Below, in pieces: positions 23,520 through 35,531 of a stretch of DNA of 64,000 nucleotides (positions are counted from its first letter, which is position 1; the number at the start of each line of letters is the position of its first letter). The notes under the pieces are model-generated. The model was not told the DNA's origin, did not search any database, and was given only the letters and a program-made list of their open reading frames with translations. The stretch spans positions 1-64,000 of the forward strand of contig JAWQEG010002443.1 in NCBI GenBank assembly GCA_033782935.1, written 5' to 3'. The DNA comes from Petrolisthes cinctipes. Lineage: Eukaryota > Arthropoda > Malacostraca > Decapoda > Porcellanidae. The translations under genes were made by a program, and so were the position numbers.

Positions 23520-23870
23520 AACGAGCACAGCGTCCTTACATGAAGGTTGAACAAAGATCTGAAAGTGTTAAGCCGTCAATGATATACACCAGTACAATTG
23601 TCCTAACAAAGATCTGAAAGTGTTAAGCCGTCAATGATATACACCAGTACAATTGTCCTTACATGAAGGTTAAACAAAGATCTGAAAGTGTTAAGCCGTC
23701 AATGATATACACCAGTACAATTGTCCTTACATGAAGGTTGAACAAAGATCTGAAAGTGTTAAGCCGTCAATGATATACACCAGTACAATTGTTCTTACAT
23801 AAAGGTTGAACAAATATCTGAAAGTGTTAAGCCGTCATTGATATACACCAGTACAATTCTTACACTGATA
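23520..23870. repeat. 68-bp tandem repeat, about five copies
   Basis: Unit ACAAAGATCTGAAAGTGTTA, AGCCGTCAATGATATACACC, AGTACAATTGTCCTTACATG. One unit lacks about 14 bases. Non-coding. Confidence 0.9.
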
Positions 23871-23959
23871 AATATTTTTGTGCACTTTTTGTTCTCAATT
23901 GATTGATTTATCTCGAATCAAAACAAACTGACCTCAAACAGACCAACCACACTTGTGAA

Positions 23960-24013
23960 CATTAGTGGAGGTGACAGAATGCCTAACAGTCTTCAGAACA
24001 ACAGTGGCATATC

Positions 24014-24060
<47 letters not shown>

Positions 24061-24124
24061 GGTACACAAACACACATAGAGGTGACAGGATACCCTACAT
24101 TCTTCAGAACAACAGTGGCATATC

Positions 24125-24170
<46 letters not shown>

Positions 24171-24334
24171 GACAAATACCAACACACACACGCACATACA
24201 CATTCACATACGGTACACAAACAAACATACACACACACAAATACCAACACACACACATACACATTCACATATGGTACACGCACACACACACACACAAATA
24301 CCAACATACACACGCACATACACATTCACATACG

Positions 24335-24375
<41 letters not shown>
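23960..24375. repeat. compound (CA)n array with duplicated 50-bp spacer
   Basis: Long CA tracts at about 24018-24056, 24126-24168 and 24340-24370. GTCTTCAGAACAACAGTGGC and the surrounding spacer occur twice. Thr-His-rich open frames on the plus strand and Cys-Val-rich ones on the minus strand are artefacts. Confidence 0.92.
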
Positions 24376-24499
24376 AACACAAAACTTTCTTCTAGAGTAA
24401 TGCTGACGTGAGTGACATGGTGGCTACGTCACTCTTGTTCTGAAGACACAACCCAATGTCTGAACAAAAATAGCCATCTGTGACTAAAACGCTTTTGAG

Positions 24500-24898
24500 G
24501 GAAGAATTTCTTGGAGGGTTGTTGAATCCTCCAAAATGTGTCACGAAACAGATCTCCCATTAGTATAACAGATGTCATTTGTTTCGTGGCATGGCTTACA
24601 GCAGTGTTTCCCAAACATTTTTTGTCATGACCCTGAACACAAATTTATTTTGGCCTGGCGACCCTCAAGGATGAAATATTATTTCAGTATTATTTTAGTT
24701 TTATCCATTTGAAAAAAGGTTAATAAGTTTTACCATAAGTTACTAATTAATAAATACTCGTATATGTTTTGTTCTACCTTCATTTATCGTACTTTATTAT
24801 TCACAACTATTCTCCTGTCCCAGTTTGAATGACGATTTATATTCCACAATTATGATGTTACTAATTATGTAATATATGTTTGAATTAGTTTACTTCTA

Positions 24899-24979
<81 letters not shown>

Positions 24980-25125
24980 GTTTATTTACCTTTATGTTTT
25001 ATTAATTTTGTAGCCATCCCGCGACCCTCAGGAACATCCATGCGACTCTCATTTGGGGCGCGACCATGGGTTTGGGAACCACTGCCTTAGAGGAATCAGT
25101 TACCCTCCAATTTGTATAGAACTAG
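24500..25125. mobile_element. foldback MITE (family F8) interrupted by a hAT element
   Basis: The outer element reads TTGAATCCTCCAAAATGTGT, ACGAAACAG ... CATTTGTTTCGTGGCATGGC and resumes at 25085 with AGAGGAATCAGTTACCCTCC. That is the same plan as the copies at 34780-34880 and 36505-36625. The hAT insert is annotated separately. Confidence 0.6.
24602..25084. mobile_element. non-autonomous hAT element
   Basis: Terminal repeats CAGTGTTTCCCAAAC and, inverted, CAGTGGTTCCCAAACCC are of hAT type. The 8-base flanks GCTTACAG and CCTTAGAG match at six positions, as an aged target duplication. An internal (TC)n run of about 75 bases lies at 24902-24975. No transposase is encoded. Confidence 0.8.
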
Positions 25126-25848
25126 TAGAGTACATTAATTGTGTAGGTTTATGAATTTGTGGTTACTAGTGTGTGTGTGTTTTTTTTTTTTACTTTATAG
25201 TGTAGTCAGAATGGAATGATAACTGTGTGGTATTTACGAGCATTATCACAAAGCTATAGAGGTATTCCAAGGTCGAACTAATTCAGGGGAGAACCTATAT
25301 TTGGTGATGACGCAACTTACAGTAAGTGTACATTTATTTGTCTTGTTAGTGATACTAGTTAGCTAAAAGGGAAATAATACTAAGTACTAAACATTCTAGG
25401 AAGCTATATAGTTCTTTGTTTGCTGTGAGTGTAGTATGTGTGTTACAGGCTCTTTCTCTCTCTCCTTGCTGGCCATGGAAAAAACGTTCGATTTACTATA
25501 TCACGTCTGAGTCTGGCAACCTTATCATCTTGGCTCGACTCGACCCCCTTGGTTTTAATGAAATTGATCAATCAGTCCCATTATGTTTCGTCTACGATTT
25601 TACGATTATTTGATGAGTGTGTGTCTGTAAAGCTTAGATAAAAAAAAAATATATATAAAGAAAGAACCATTTCATTACTCTAGAAAGTTTTGTGTTTATG
25701 TGTGTGTGTGTGTTTGTTTGTGTACCGTATGTGAATGTGTGTGTGTGTGTGTGTGTATTGATATGTCACTTAATTAATGAAATGGATCAAACAGTTCCAT
25801 TGTGTTTCCCACGTGAGTCATTGATTATTAAGAATACGTATAGTTGCA

Positions 25849-26138
25849 TTAAGGGGGTGCGGGAGTAGGGGACAGGCTTTGGGGGGTTTTGGGAGGTGCG
25901 GGAATAGGGGGACAGGCTTGGGGTAGGGGGTATAAAGCCTGTCCCCTCTTCCCGCATCCCCCTAACCCCTCCAACCCCCCCCCCCAACCCCTCCAACCCC
26001 CCCCAACTCATTCAAACCCCCGCTAACCCCTCTACCCTCCCGCCCCAAGCCTGTCCCCATACTCCCGCACCCCCCAAACCCATCCCGATCCCCCTAAACC
26101 CCCTCCAAGCCTGTCCCCCTATTCCCACACCCCATTAA
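25849..26138. mobile_element. GC-rich foldback element, family F6, TTAA at both ends
   Basis: Left TTAAGGGGGTGCGGGAGTAG, right CTATTCCCACACCCCATTAA. The interior has repeated CCAACCCCCCCC and AGCCTGTCCCC blocks. Confidence 0.7.
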
Positions 26139-26227
26139 TTATTCCCTGGGCATTACTGGCAACGTCTAGTAATTAAAAGCTGTATTTTACTGACGCTAAG
26201 AATCATAAATAGAAAAATTGTACAGTA

Positions 26228-26395
26228 CTCTCGCGATTCAAAATATGTATCCAGGCTTGCTTCGAATAGCCTGATCGAGTATTAAGCGAGTTCAAGCAAA
26301 TTATTAAACAGTATAAACGTTGTAATTGGTTCACTAGTTTGTCAAATGATTCGAAACTTCAACAAGACCTGGATACAAACCTTGGATTGCGAGTG
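26228..26395. mobile_element. TA-flanked MITE, family F5
   Basis: Diverged copy of 13502-13668: CTCTCGCGATTCAAAATATG at the left, CTTGGATTGCGAGTG at the right, same interior. Confidence 0.75.
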
Positions 26396-26399
26396 TACC

Positions 26400-27150
26400 T
26401 GTTCGTAGATATTATATTGACATTTTAAATAACAGAAAAAAGAACTGTATTTGTCTGATGGCACAATATTGACCCTATTGTGTGAGAGTGAGAGAGAGAG
26501 AGTGTGTGAGTGTGTGTGTACTCGTGGGGTCGTCCAAGCTCAGCCTCAGCTTCTCTCGGAAATACCTGCTGGAAACTCTCACTTACTCTCTCGGGCTAGT
26601 ATTACTTACTACGCCGATGTAGACCTCTGGTTTCAGCCAACTTACCACCGTTGCTCTGAACTACCACTCTAGTCTTCCTGGGGAACTAAGTTAGTTACTC
26701 AAGGTTTAGAGTAAACTCGTGGACTTGTCTCTATTTACTGTCGTATATCAGATTACAGATTACAGGATATACCAGACATCTTGTGTCTCTCTAAGATTAT
26801 GTAGGAGGTGAATCTTCTCGCTTAGGGCTGGACTCCATCCTCCCTAGCGGTCTAGCCCATACCCGGGCTCCAAGTGCGTTTCTCTTCTCTCGATCCTTCC
26901 TCACGTACCACACCCTTCGTGCGTGACAGATTGCAACGATGGTGTTGTTTATGTCTAGCTTATATATGAAATATAGATGTGTTAGATACAAGTTTATATA
27001 AGAATAATGTGAGTAAATATATATTGTCCCTTTCTCTACATACGAGATGACAATATGGAGTTGATTATAGTATAGAGATTAACCTATAGATAATTACAGA
27101 TTAAATCTAGCAATCAGTAGCTCAGCATGGAAGATTCCCTCACGCTGCTA
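26400..27150. other. no gene recognised
   Basis: Unique sequence with short frames and a small GA/GT run at 26490-26520. Nothing diagnostic. Confidence 0.4.
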
Positions 27151-27151
27151 C

Positions 27152-27275
27152 TCAGCACTTTTCAAAGGATGTTGTGTCTAATGAAACTGGCTTGAACTGC
27201 TTTCAGCCCTAACGGTATGTTCCACCACCATAGGTGTATCATGTATCGCGAACGTGATCAGCCGCGGATACATTG
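27152..27275. repeat. left member of a 7.2-kb-spaced direct repeat (possible LTR remnant)
   Basis: TTTCAAAGGATGTTGTGTCT, GGTTTGAACTGCTTTCA-like and GTATCATGTATCG blocks recur in the same order and orientation at 34316-34441. The pair brackets the Gypsy-like remnant, at the right places for LTRs. The repeat is short, so an unrelated dispersed repeat is possible. Confidence 0.45.
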
Positions 27276-28436
27276 CTCGGCCACGCTAAAACAACTGCGT
27301 CCCTGCAGTTCACAATAGCATTAAATCTACTTTAAACAATGCTTAGCCTTCCTGATTATTAGATTGACTCTTGACATGTATATACAATATATACACTGTA
27401 AGTGGATAGTTCATGAGTTCGAGATAGTCTATATCTTTCCAGGGTTCAGTTCCCCTTTTCGAGCTATGGGATTAAGGTGTTAGTCTTTCTTTGTAAGGGG
27501 TCGAACCTGTACCGTAACTCACCTCGAGGATAAGGAGTGTGAGATAGTCAGTCTACACTCACCACTCTCTCGAGGTGGGTTACTCTTCTACCCCTAGTGT
27601 TATACATTATGTTTAAGTGTTCTAAAATTAAGTTTACAAGTTCCATAAATTGTGTTTGTGTTAATGATGATTCAAATACCGTGCACCAGTGTGTAGTTAT
27701 TTATTTTTGTGTTTAAATATTTAAGGGACTCTACTTTTGCCAAGGGCCGGGCATAGAGGCGTCCCAGCTACCTACCCAACAGCAGACACTACTTGGGAAA
27801 CTCCAGATATACCACAGCTGTGACTACTGCGTCATTGCTCCCTCGCTCATCACCTCTGCCAACGTCGAGCTATCCTGCAACACTCCGTTTGGGCATTGGT
27901 GGTCCCGAGTCTACAGTTATTGATACTGTGGTAATGTATTGTGATGGTGCAGTGGGATATTGGTGTTTGAGTACAACCGTCTGAAAAGAATTGTGGCTAG
28001 GGAGGTTATGAAGCTGTGTTGTATTATGAATACATGTTTTAAGGTTTTTGTCTTATGAATACATGTTTTAAGGTTTTTGTCTGAGTTTCTCTGACCCCAT
28101 TTGGAAGCCTCTGGTTGATAAAAGATCCTGGCCCTGACATACACATTGGATGAATTAATATAAAAAAAAAAAAAATTGTTGAGCTCGTGAATGATACAAT
28201 GGATAATTAATAATACTTCCTTAAATTAAGTAATTATACATGGATAATACAATATAATACACATTCATACAATTTCTTAATACTAAATCCCTACAACTAA
28301 CCATGTAGTGTACTACCTAGTTGTTGGGGTGTCCTTAAAATTACCCTTACAATTCATCTTCCCTAGGTTGTGTATGGTGGACCTCTATATGTCTTGATCT
28401 TCTGTTTTTCTTTTTTAATCTCGCCATTCAAAACCC

Positions 28437-28724
28437 TCAAATAAAATTTAGAGCTGGGCACACCTTCAAATGGTAATATGCTGTATGACAATCTTCTAGT
28501 TGTTCCTTGGTAACTGTAACCACCAGTGAGCGATCCTGAGATGCAATAATATAATCATAATCCACATTTAACATCATGATCTCCACCCCTAACTTCATCG
28601 GAAATGGCTTCAAGGAACTGGAAATATTTGCAGAAGAGCTGGTGGTCCCGTAGTCTCTTTTATTCCTAGCACAAAACACACATTCCTTAATATTATTCTC
28701 TATGTCCTGCTTCAAGAGCATCAT
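28437..28724 (-). pseudogene. integrase zinc-finger-like region of the Gypsy-like element
   Basis: QDIENNIKECVFCARNKRDY corresponds to the second half (C-x2-C) of the HHCC zinc finger that precedes the integrase core. The remaining sequence is unlike a DDE core, so the catalytic region is lost or too diverged to see. Confidence 0.5.
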
Positions 28725-28929
28725 GAATAAAATATAATATTGTTTCTTTCAGCGACTCTGGCACTACTATTCTGTACTGTTCTTCCCCATCAACTACAGT
28801 TACCTTATTGCCCATATTACCCTGAAGGATAAAATCTGTTGTTCACCGAGGCAACCCTGGAACATCAATCTCTTCCCCTGACTCTAGACCATAAATTACC
28901 ATCTTCCACATAGGATCCTTCCCTTGCTC

Positions 28930-29240
28930 TTACCTTAATTTCTGTGGGGATAATGTAATTAATGTGGTTACAGAGTTCACAGTCTGGCGACTTAATGCAT
29001 CTCCAACTACATTAATCTTACCAGGTACAAAACTGAAAGTAGGGTTGAACTCCAGAATAGTCAAGTGCCATCGTGCTAACTTCCCGGTCATATTCTTCAC
29101 CTTGACAACTCGAGGCATGGACGGTGATTAGTACAAACTGTAATAGAGTAATCAAATATAATAGGACGAATATGGTTCAAGTCCCATACTATAGCATATA
29201 CCTCCTGATGTGTGACTTGCTAGAGAACTGATATACTAAA
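28930..29240 (-). pseudogene. RNase H region of the Gypsy-like element
   Basis: Two frames join to give HQEVYAIVWDLNHIRPIIF, TVCTNHRP, then KLARWHLTILEFNPTFSFVP and GKINVVGDALSR. The last is the hallmark end of Ty3/Gypsy RNase H (usual form NVVADALSR). It is disrupted near 29118. Confidence 0.8.
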
Positions 29241-29884
29241 CTCCTATAGTACCCTGCTAATTCCAGAAAGCATCGCACATGATCTGCCTTGGTCGGTGTT
29301 GGAAACCTTAGAATAACCTTTATCTTATACTGATTCACATGTATTCCCGATTCCTCTACTTCAAATATTTAATCCTTTGTTTCAGGCATTCGCACTTGCC
29401 ACTTACTAAGTTTTTGCTTCAAACCTGCAACTTCTGCTCTAACATATCTGTCACAGTTTCGTCTACTATTTATCCTTGAGAATGTGGGAGTCTATATGGT
29501 TTTATATAACTGGGTGGAGCCTCTCGCTCTAATATAATGATATATGAAGTTAGGTCTGTACTACCTAATGATTCCCCTGCAAGGGCTATAGCCTTCCTAT
29601 ACCCTTGAAGTAACTGTTACACGCAGCCAGGCGGGCACTTGGAGGACAGGTTAGAAGACGTGGTAGAGGGTACCACTATTCACATCAGGGTAGTTATCAA
29701 CCAGGAGGAGGTTATGTACCTCACGGACAGAGTAGATGGTGTGAAATCCATAAATGGTCTAATCATGTAATGGCAGACTGTGGAGTAGTAGTACGTGCCA
29801 TACACGAGGAAAAATCACGTATGGGGGTCCGGCGATCAGGGTCGGATGAGGCCTTATGACAAAAAGGTGAGAGGAAGAAAATGC

Positions 29885-30760
29885 CTAGAGATGTAGAATT
29901 CTCAATTCCAACGAAGAAGACGCATCAATACAACCAACAACACTCACAACTGGTAGGGTATGCTTTGGCTCTAATACCGTACCATGGTATACAAGAAAAT
30001 CACACAATTGACTGCCTGGCTTAACTTCAATCTCTACTCCTGTATTGTTTACAGCCAGTACCAGAGTCTCACCCCCTGACTTTACTGTAGTCAAGGTAGA
30101 CTCTAGCGACACCCCTTTTAACTTACATGTTTCAGACATGCATACCACATCTACTCCTTCTTTCACTCCTTTCAAACACACCTTGAACTGAATCATTTCC
30201 TGCGGTTGCAGCCTGTGCGCACCAGGTACAACGGCAGTAACAACAGTCCAACGCGTGACTTTCTCCCTAGCAGTGTCGCATAGTCTATCTTGTTTCATGA
30301 CCCTTTGGGTTGATTTCTCTTCCAAAGCCCCTTACATAACCCACCGTTTTAACCTCTTTGTCTGAGTGTTTGGGTTGCGGGGTTGCCATACACATATAAG
30401 GTACATTTTCATGAACAATTAAACCTTCCCCTGGGTACACCTCAATCTTCCTTTCAGCCATGGTTGACAATCCAAGCAACCCGCTTGCCATAGGATGAAC
30501 TTTACTTACAACATAAAATGATGCAGCAAAACTTGAACTACCCCGGAAATGAACTGGCAACCTCACAACTCCAAGAACATCCACTGTAGTTCCTGACACC
30601 CCACTCAGTTGGTATTGTGGCTCTTGCAATGCATAACTCCTCTCAGAATGATGTTTTCTACTATTTTGATTGGTCTCCTTTGATATTTGATTGACTACTG
30701 CACCAGTATCAATCAAGAATGCCCCCGGAACTGCACCTCTAGGGTACCCGTTTTTATGTG
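29885..30760 (-). pseudogene. retroviral-type aspartic protease region of the Gypsy-like element
   Basis: The reading VPGAFLIDTGAVVNQIS carries the catalytic Asp-Thr-Gly-Ala motif and is followed by a Gly-rich flap-like stretch and LGLSTMAERKIEV. The frame changes near 30300 and continues to 29885. Such proteases process the Gag-Pol polyprotein. No upstream start is evident and the flanks are frameshifted. Confidence 0.65.
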
Positions 30761-31242
30761 GTCGTCCGTACCCTGTATACCCATGAGCGTCGTGACCAAC
30801 ACCACGCAGAAACCTCCCAATGTCCTCCTGATCGTCTGTGAATAAATTATTTTGTTATAGTTTGTGCAAGATATTTTCCTGATTTTAGTTGCAATTCTGT
30901 CTCATGTTCTAACACTGTCCCAATTTCCACTGGAATCATCTATCGAGGAACCTTCTTGATACAATCTACATGTACCCTGTGATCAGTATCTGCTACGTTA
31001 TTCATGATCTACTAATTTGTTTCCCAGTACTCTGTTTACAATATAGAGACCCTTGAATTTAAGAGATAGCTTACTCAATCTCTCTGGCGTTTTTACCTTC
31101 CTCAATATATATATATCCCTTGCTGTCTTATATTACCTCCTGTTCACAAGACAAACTCCTCACATGAAAATCTGGACATTTGTCTGGAATATTGGTAAAT
31201 ACATCAAATACATATTCAAATTTGTAAAGAATAAAGTATACA

Positions 31243-31297
31243 CAAGAGCTCGGGCTGCTCGGTCAGACAGCTTGAAAAACTTCAACAACAACAACAG
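31243..31297 (+). mobile_element. short 3' tail of a LINE C family copy
   Basis: GAGCTCGGGCTGCTCGGTCA, GACAGCTTGAAAAACTTC then (AAC)n. It is nearly identical to the 3' tail of LINE C (40458-40525, minus strand). An extremely 5'-truncated insertion. Confidence 0.75.
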
Positions 31298-32221
31298 TAA
31301 TACTTAGCATTCATCATTCATGTTGAACAACATATATCACAAGACATTGAAATTGCATAAACACTTGCAATTGACATGGCGATTACATACATAGAATAGC
31401 CCATGTTGATACAAAATATTTCAAGGTTCTAACTAACCCTGTACTGTGCTACCTAAGCCGTTTAAATCCTGATCATCTACATTTCTTGTGAAACTTGTCA
31501 TGTCTCCTGACTTTTAAACTTGCATTATTCTTTCTTTAACTTGGAGTACTGTAACTGTAACTATAGCTTTAACTGTGACTGACTTTGACTTTGCATAAGT
31601 AGGAGACAGAACATGTCTAACCACATGTTTGACATTCATATGAGTACACACAAGAGTACTGTTTCAGTTGAGCACACAAATCCCAAATGATGCTCAGAGG
31701 CACTCATGCTTAGTCCTCATTCACTGATGAGCCATCATCTTTTATACATGTCATCTCACTCAGGCTACAACTCCTGTGAGAAATACTGACACCTAAAATT
31801 AACCACAACACACGACCAACAATACTATCTCCACCAGTGCAAGTTTCACTGACCATATTATTGACGTGAATGTAAGTCGCTTACTGTACTCAACGTTAAC
31901 TGTAATTACTGGAAGCTACTACCAAATTATGGCAATCCGTAGTACTTCACTCGAGTAATCTCCATGATCAACTTGACTAGTGATATGACCTGCTGTGTAC
32001 TTACTTTATGTGTGCTGATCCTCTCACTGTACCAACGTCCATTCCCCAACGAACAATACATTCCCCAATATATCACATATATATCAATCCATCGAAAACC
32101 ACAACTCCATGCATTGACTCGGTACACAGGAGTGACGTGAAGGAAGAAAGGTTGCTTAAATATTGCCTGAGATTCCTGTATCTCCGAAATTGAGTACTCC
32201 TCTATACTATTAACTGCATAA

Positions 32222-32475
32222 ACCATGGGTGTCAAACACGCAGCCCACGGCCTATTTTCTGCTCCAGACAGTCGGCCTGCCTTATGTTTATAACTTTACA
32301 CGTAAACACATGTGTAGATAAAATTCACCTTCCTTTCTTAGTATTATTTTCATTAATCTATTATTATTATATTACTTCCTTAATAAGTGGTATCGATCTG
32401 TTTATAATTTTCTGTCCTGCGTACTGTATACCCTTATTAAATGTGGCCAACTGGAGTAAATGAGTTTGAACCCAG
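32222..32475. mobile_element. hAT-like MITE
   Basis: Left end CCATGGGTGTCAAACACGCA and, inverted from the right, CCTGGGTTCAAACTCATTTA resemble the GGGTGTCAAAC-type ends of non-autonomous hAT elements. The target duplication is not clear. Confidence 0.5.
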
Positions 32476-33439
32476 GTATGACCATGCTAGTCAACCTTTA
32501 AAAACAATGATACTTGGGTAGAACAGAACATTCTGTTAGCTGTCCTCAACCTGTTACAAGACCGTTGCAGGCCCCTATGTACTCCCATGCATCAGTATGT
32601 TAGTTTTTGAGCTTAACACAGGACTTTACAACTGTATAAATTGTGTAAACTGTTAATCTTTCATTCCGTCCCTGGAACTGACTGTAATACAAGTCTATCT
32701 TTGACTCTGTATACCCTCTGACCCCTGTATACACCTTGACCCCTTCTTTGGGCAAAATTCCATGTACTCACTAGTCCATCACACACTGTTATGTATTACA
32801 CCATAAGCTTCCTTCACACACACACTGTAACTGCATTTGACTGTCCTACTTACCTTGTTTATGTGACTGCATTACTTCCTTGTACTTCATATAAATGAAT
32901 AACCTACTACCCATTCCTCCTTCATTGTAATAGAGACATTGTATGAGAGATTATTCGAGGAACATCGATTATGCTTACTGCGTTACTGCTTAATTCTTGA
33001 ACCAGATTGTGCCGCAGCCATACTGACTGACTGAGGTATGTGTCAAGGACAACATCATACGGCTGGCAAAGTCGTACATCTCACAAGAGTTTGCTTGTTT
33101 CATGCTAGTACTCGTTACCTTGTTACCTTTCTGTTTACTTCTATGTAACCCTACTGCTTGAGTTCACAGAACTCGATGCTTCTATGCCCAACAATGAACA
33201 TTTACACTTAGAACATGTTAAATAGGATTCCTACCTATCTTAAACGGCATGAAATATAGACTCTAAATAATTCCTCTCTATTTAATTTGCCACCAAATTA
33301 TGTTACCTTGGTGGAGTCTTCTTCTGGTTACATCTGTTTTACTGCCCATCATCTGACCTTTTGTCAATGACATCTGTTTACACTATCAAGTGCTAAACCC
33401 CCTTTCTTTGTACAACCCTCTTTTTACGAACTCCTCTGG

Positions 33440-33990
33440 CCCTCTCTGTTACCTACGCATGTCCTAAGCGATTCCCGCTTTATCCCAATTATGTAATATT
33501 GAAACATCACACTCATCGTCGACTTTCATCCAGTCTTCCCCATTAATATCCTTAGCCCATATTGTATCTTTTATACAATCCTGTATATCTTTACTTATAG
33601 CACCCGCCCTTGCACCTGCAACTTCTAGCGGTGAACTCCCCTGCCTTGCAGATTGCCCTAGTCCGCGTATCCTATCTTGCCTCTATCGTAGGCTATACCT
33701 CTTTTGTATACCTCTTTATTTTTGCAGGATCACCCTCAAACTTAGGGATTAAATCCTCACCTGTAAATACTCTCATAACGTTTACTGGCTACTTTACGAG
33801 AGCTTGCAGTCGCCATTGGAATTGTAGTTTGTACAACTGTAGTATTTTTATTAACCTTTCCCCGCCCTTTTGACGGTAACTTATACACGTCTTCCCGTGT
33901 TTCCTCTGTTACGTCACTACCCTCTACACGGAACCGATATCCGCTTCTTAACTGCCCTGGCACTGGACTATTTAGTCCCCTCAATTGCTC
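33440..33990 (-). pseudogene. gag-like coding remnant (tentative)
   Basis: Minus-strand frames 33984-33757 (basic, with YRFRVEGSDVTEETREDVYK) and about 33640-33460 (DIQDCIKDTIWAKDINGEDW) look coding but are split by stops. The position upstream of the protease suggests gag. I recognise no CCHC knuckle, so the identity is inference. Confidence 0.35.
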
Positions 33991-34315
33991 ATGTATATAA
34001 GTGGTATTGGGAGTTGGTGGGAAATTTAGTCCCCTCTCAAAACTGCTACTACTATCCTCTGAGTCCCCTCAATGATCCTAATCCCTTAAACATATCCCGT
34101 TAGAAATATTCCTACACACCTTCACCACATACCAATATAAAATAACATATATGCATACAAAAATACTCCAACAACGTGTCACTATTGTATGTGTTCACTG
34201 TGTATATGTATAGAATAAGAATAACTAACCAAGATTGGGAATTGGAGATTAGAGATGACAATGAAGATGTAGCCAGGAATGTGTAGATGCCACACACTTC
34301 CCATCATGCTGTCAG

Positions 34316-34441
34316 ATCAGCATCTTTCAAAGGATGTTGTGTCTGGTGAAACAGGTTTGAACTGCTTTCAACCCTTACGGTATATTCCACCAACCATGGG
34401 TGTATCATGTATCGTGAACATGAACACAGGCGCGGATACAT
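34316..34441. repeat. right member of the 7.2-kb-spaced direct repeat
   Basis: Partner of 27152-27275: TTTCAAAGGATGTTGTGTCT, GGTTTGAACTGCTTTCAACC, GGTGTATCATGTATCG. Followed immediately by an F1-type MITE fragment. Confidence 0.45.
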
Positions 34442-34606
34442 GATGGAAAGGTGCGGCCAGCTGTTTCGAACTGTAAACACGTGGATTCGTTGCTTCAGTC
34501 TTCTGCCTGATTATAGTATGGGTGTAAATGTTTCGAGTTTTCGGACGCTTCTGTGTTGGTCACGGCTATCCATCACTGACTGGTCAAGGACTATTTGCCG
34601 GGACTG
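34441..34606. mobile_element. partial F1 MITE
   Basis: Matches the reverse complement of 7201-7400 (GGTGCGGCCAGCTGTTT, ACGTGGATTCGTTGCTTCAG) and ends with CAAGGACTATTTGCCGGGAC and CTG. The opposite terminal repeat is missing. Confidence 0.65.
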
Positions 34607-34779
34607 TACTTGCGTCTGTTTCTTTATCTTCGTGTTTGTTTATGTGTGTACATATCTGTTACTATGTGTCTCTTTCTGTGTGTAAAGTTAGTCAAGCTTG
34701 AAACTCCTCAAATTGTGCCATCTGCTGCAGCCACAGAGGGCTAGTTAAGGACCCTGTGAACTTGTATTAGACCTGGTGG

Positions 34780-34885
34780 CTTTTGATTCCTCCTGACAAA
34801 GCCACGAAACAAGCTCCTTCAATTTAGGGGGTGTTTCGTGGCAATGTTTGAAGGACTCACTAACCTCCAAATTTCTGACTACATC
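34780..34885. mobile_element. foldback MITE, family F8
   Basis: GATTCCTCCTGACAAAGCCA, CGAAACAAGCTCCTTCAA pairs with TGTTTCGTGGCAATGTTTGA. Same plan as 24500-25125 (outer) and 36505-36625. Confidence 0.55.
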
Positions 34886-35321
34886 AGGTGAGTCCTTAAT
34901 TAAGTTGGCAGACCTGTCGCCCAGGCTAACAATTGGTTGAGAAAGGTTTCTGGCCACTGCTAACAGAGGGGAGTGAGCAAGAGAAGAAAGGGAGGGGGGT
35001 AACAGAAGAGGAGGGAGGGTGAGCACATCAACGACACACACACACAGACACTAACTGTATACATTTTGCTTCTGTGTGTCATTCCTACTGGTTTGCTGGT
35101 ACTCGTGTCTGTGTCTGTGTGTACGTAATTTGTGTTATTATGAGGTAGGATATCCACCCCTTCCAGACCTTGTACGAAAAGACAGAATTTTTATTAAAAA
35201 ATACATGGCGAGAGAGAGAAAATATGCAATATTACCCTCTAATGAATGCACTTAGGAAGGTGACCAGTTCGAATAATAGAACTAATAGGCCGATTGCCTG
35301 TGGAGGAGCGCCAACAATGTA

Positions 35322-35531
35322 CAGCTACAATCAAATATCCACCAACACTTTCCTTCCATCTGAGTAAATATCTTGGTAATAAAGAACAACACGTGTATGA
35401 TTTTGTAGAACCTCATAATAATAATTGTGGGGGTTGATTTGAAGTAAGGTGTTGTAAGATTGTAATTTGATACGATACTGATTTATTTGCACGATGGAAG
35501 GAAAGTGTCGGTGGTTATTTGATTGTGGCTG
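35322..35531. mobile_element. TA-flanked MITE, family F2
   Basis: Left CAGCTACAATCAAATATCCA and right arm inverted to CAGCCACAATCAAATAACCA, TA on both sides, 210 bp, the same length as 15401-15610. Confidence 0.85.

Larger units (their letters stand above)
28340..30900 (-). mobile_element. Gypsy-like LTR retrotransposon, pol remnant
   Basis: Read on the minus strand the order is protease, RNase H, then integrase zinc-finger region, as in Ty3/Gypsy pol. An RT core should lie between about 29880 and 29300, but it is too decayed to read. A gag-like segment lies upstream at 33.44-33.99 kb. Frames are broken throughout. Confidence 0.75.
31000..33440. other. region without long frames between pol and gag-like remnants
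   Basis: No recognisable protein. It includes a LINE tail at 31243-31297 and a hAT-like MITE at 32222-32475. It may be the decayed interior of the LTR element. Confidence 0.4.

Noticed and set aside
23955..24411. Thr-His-rich and Cys-Val-rich frames
   Set aside because: Translations of (CA)n tracts on the two strands.
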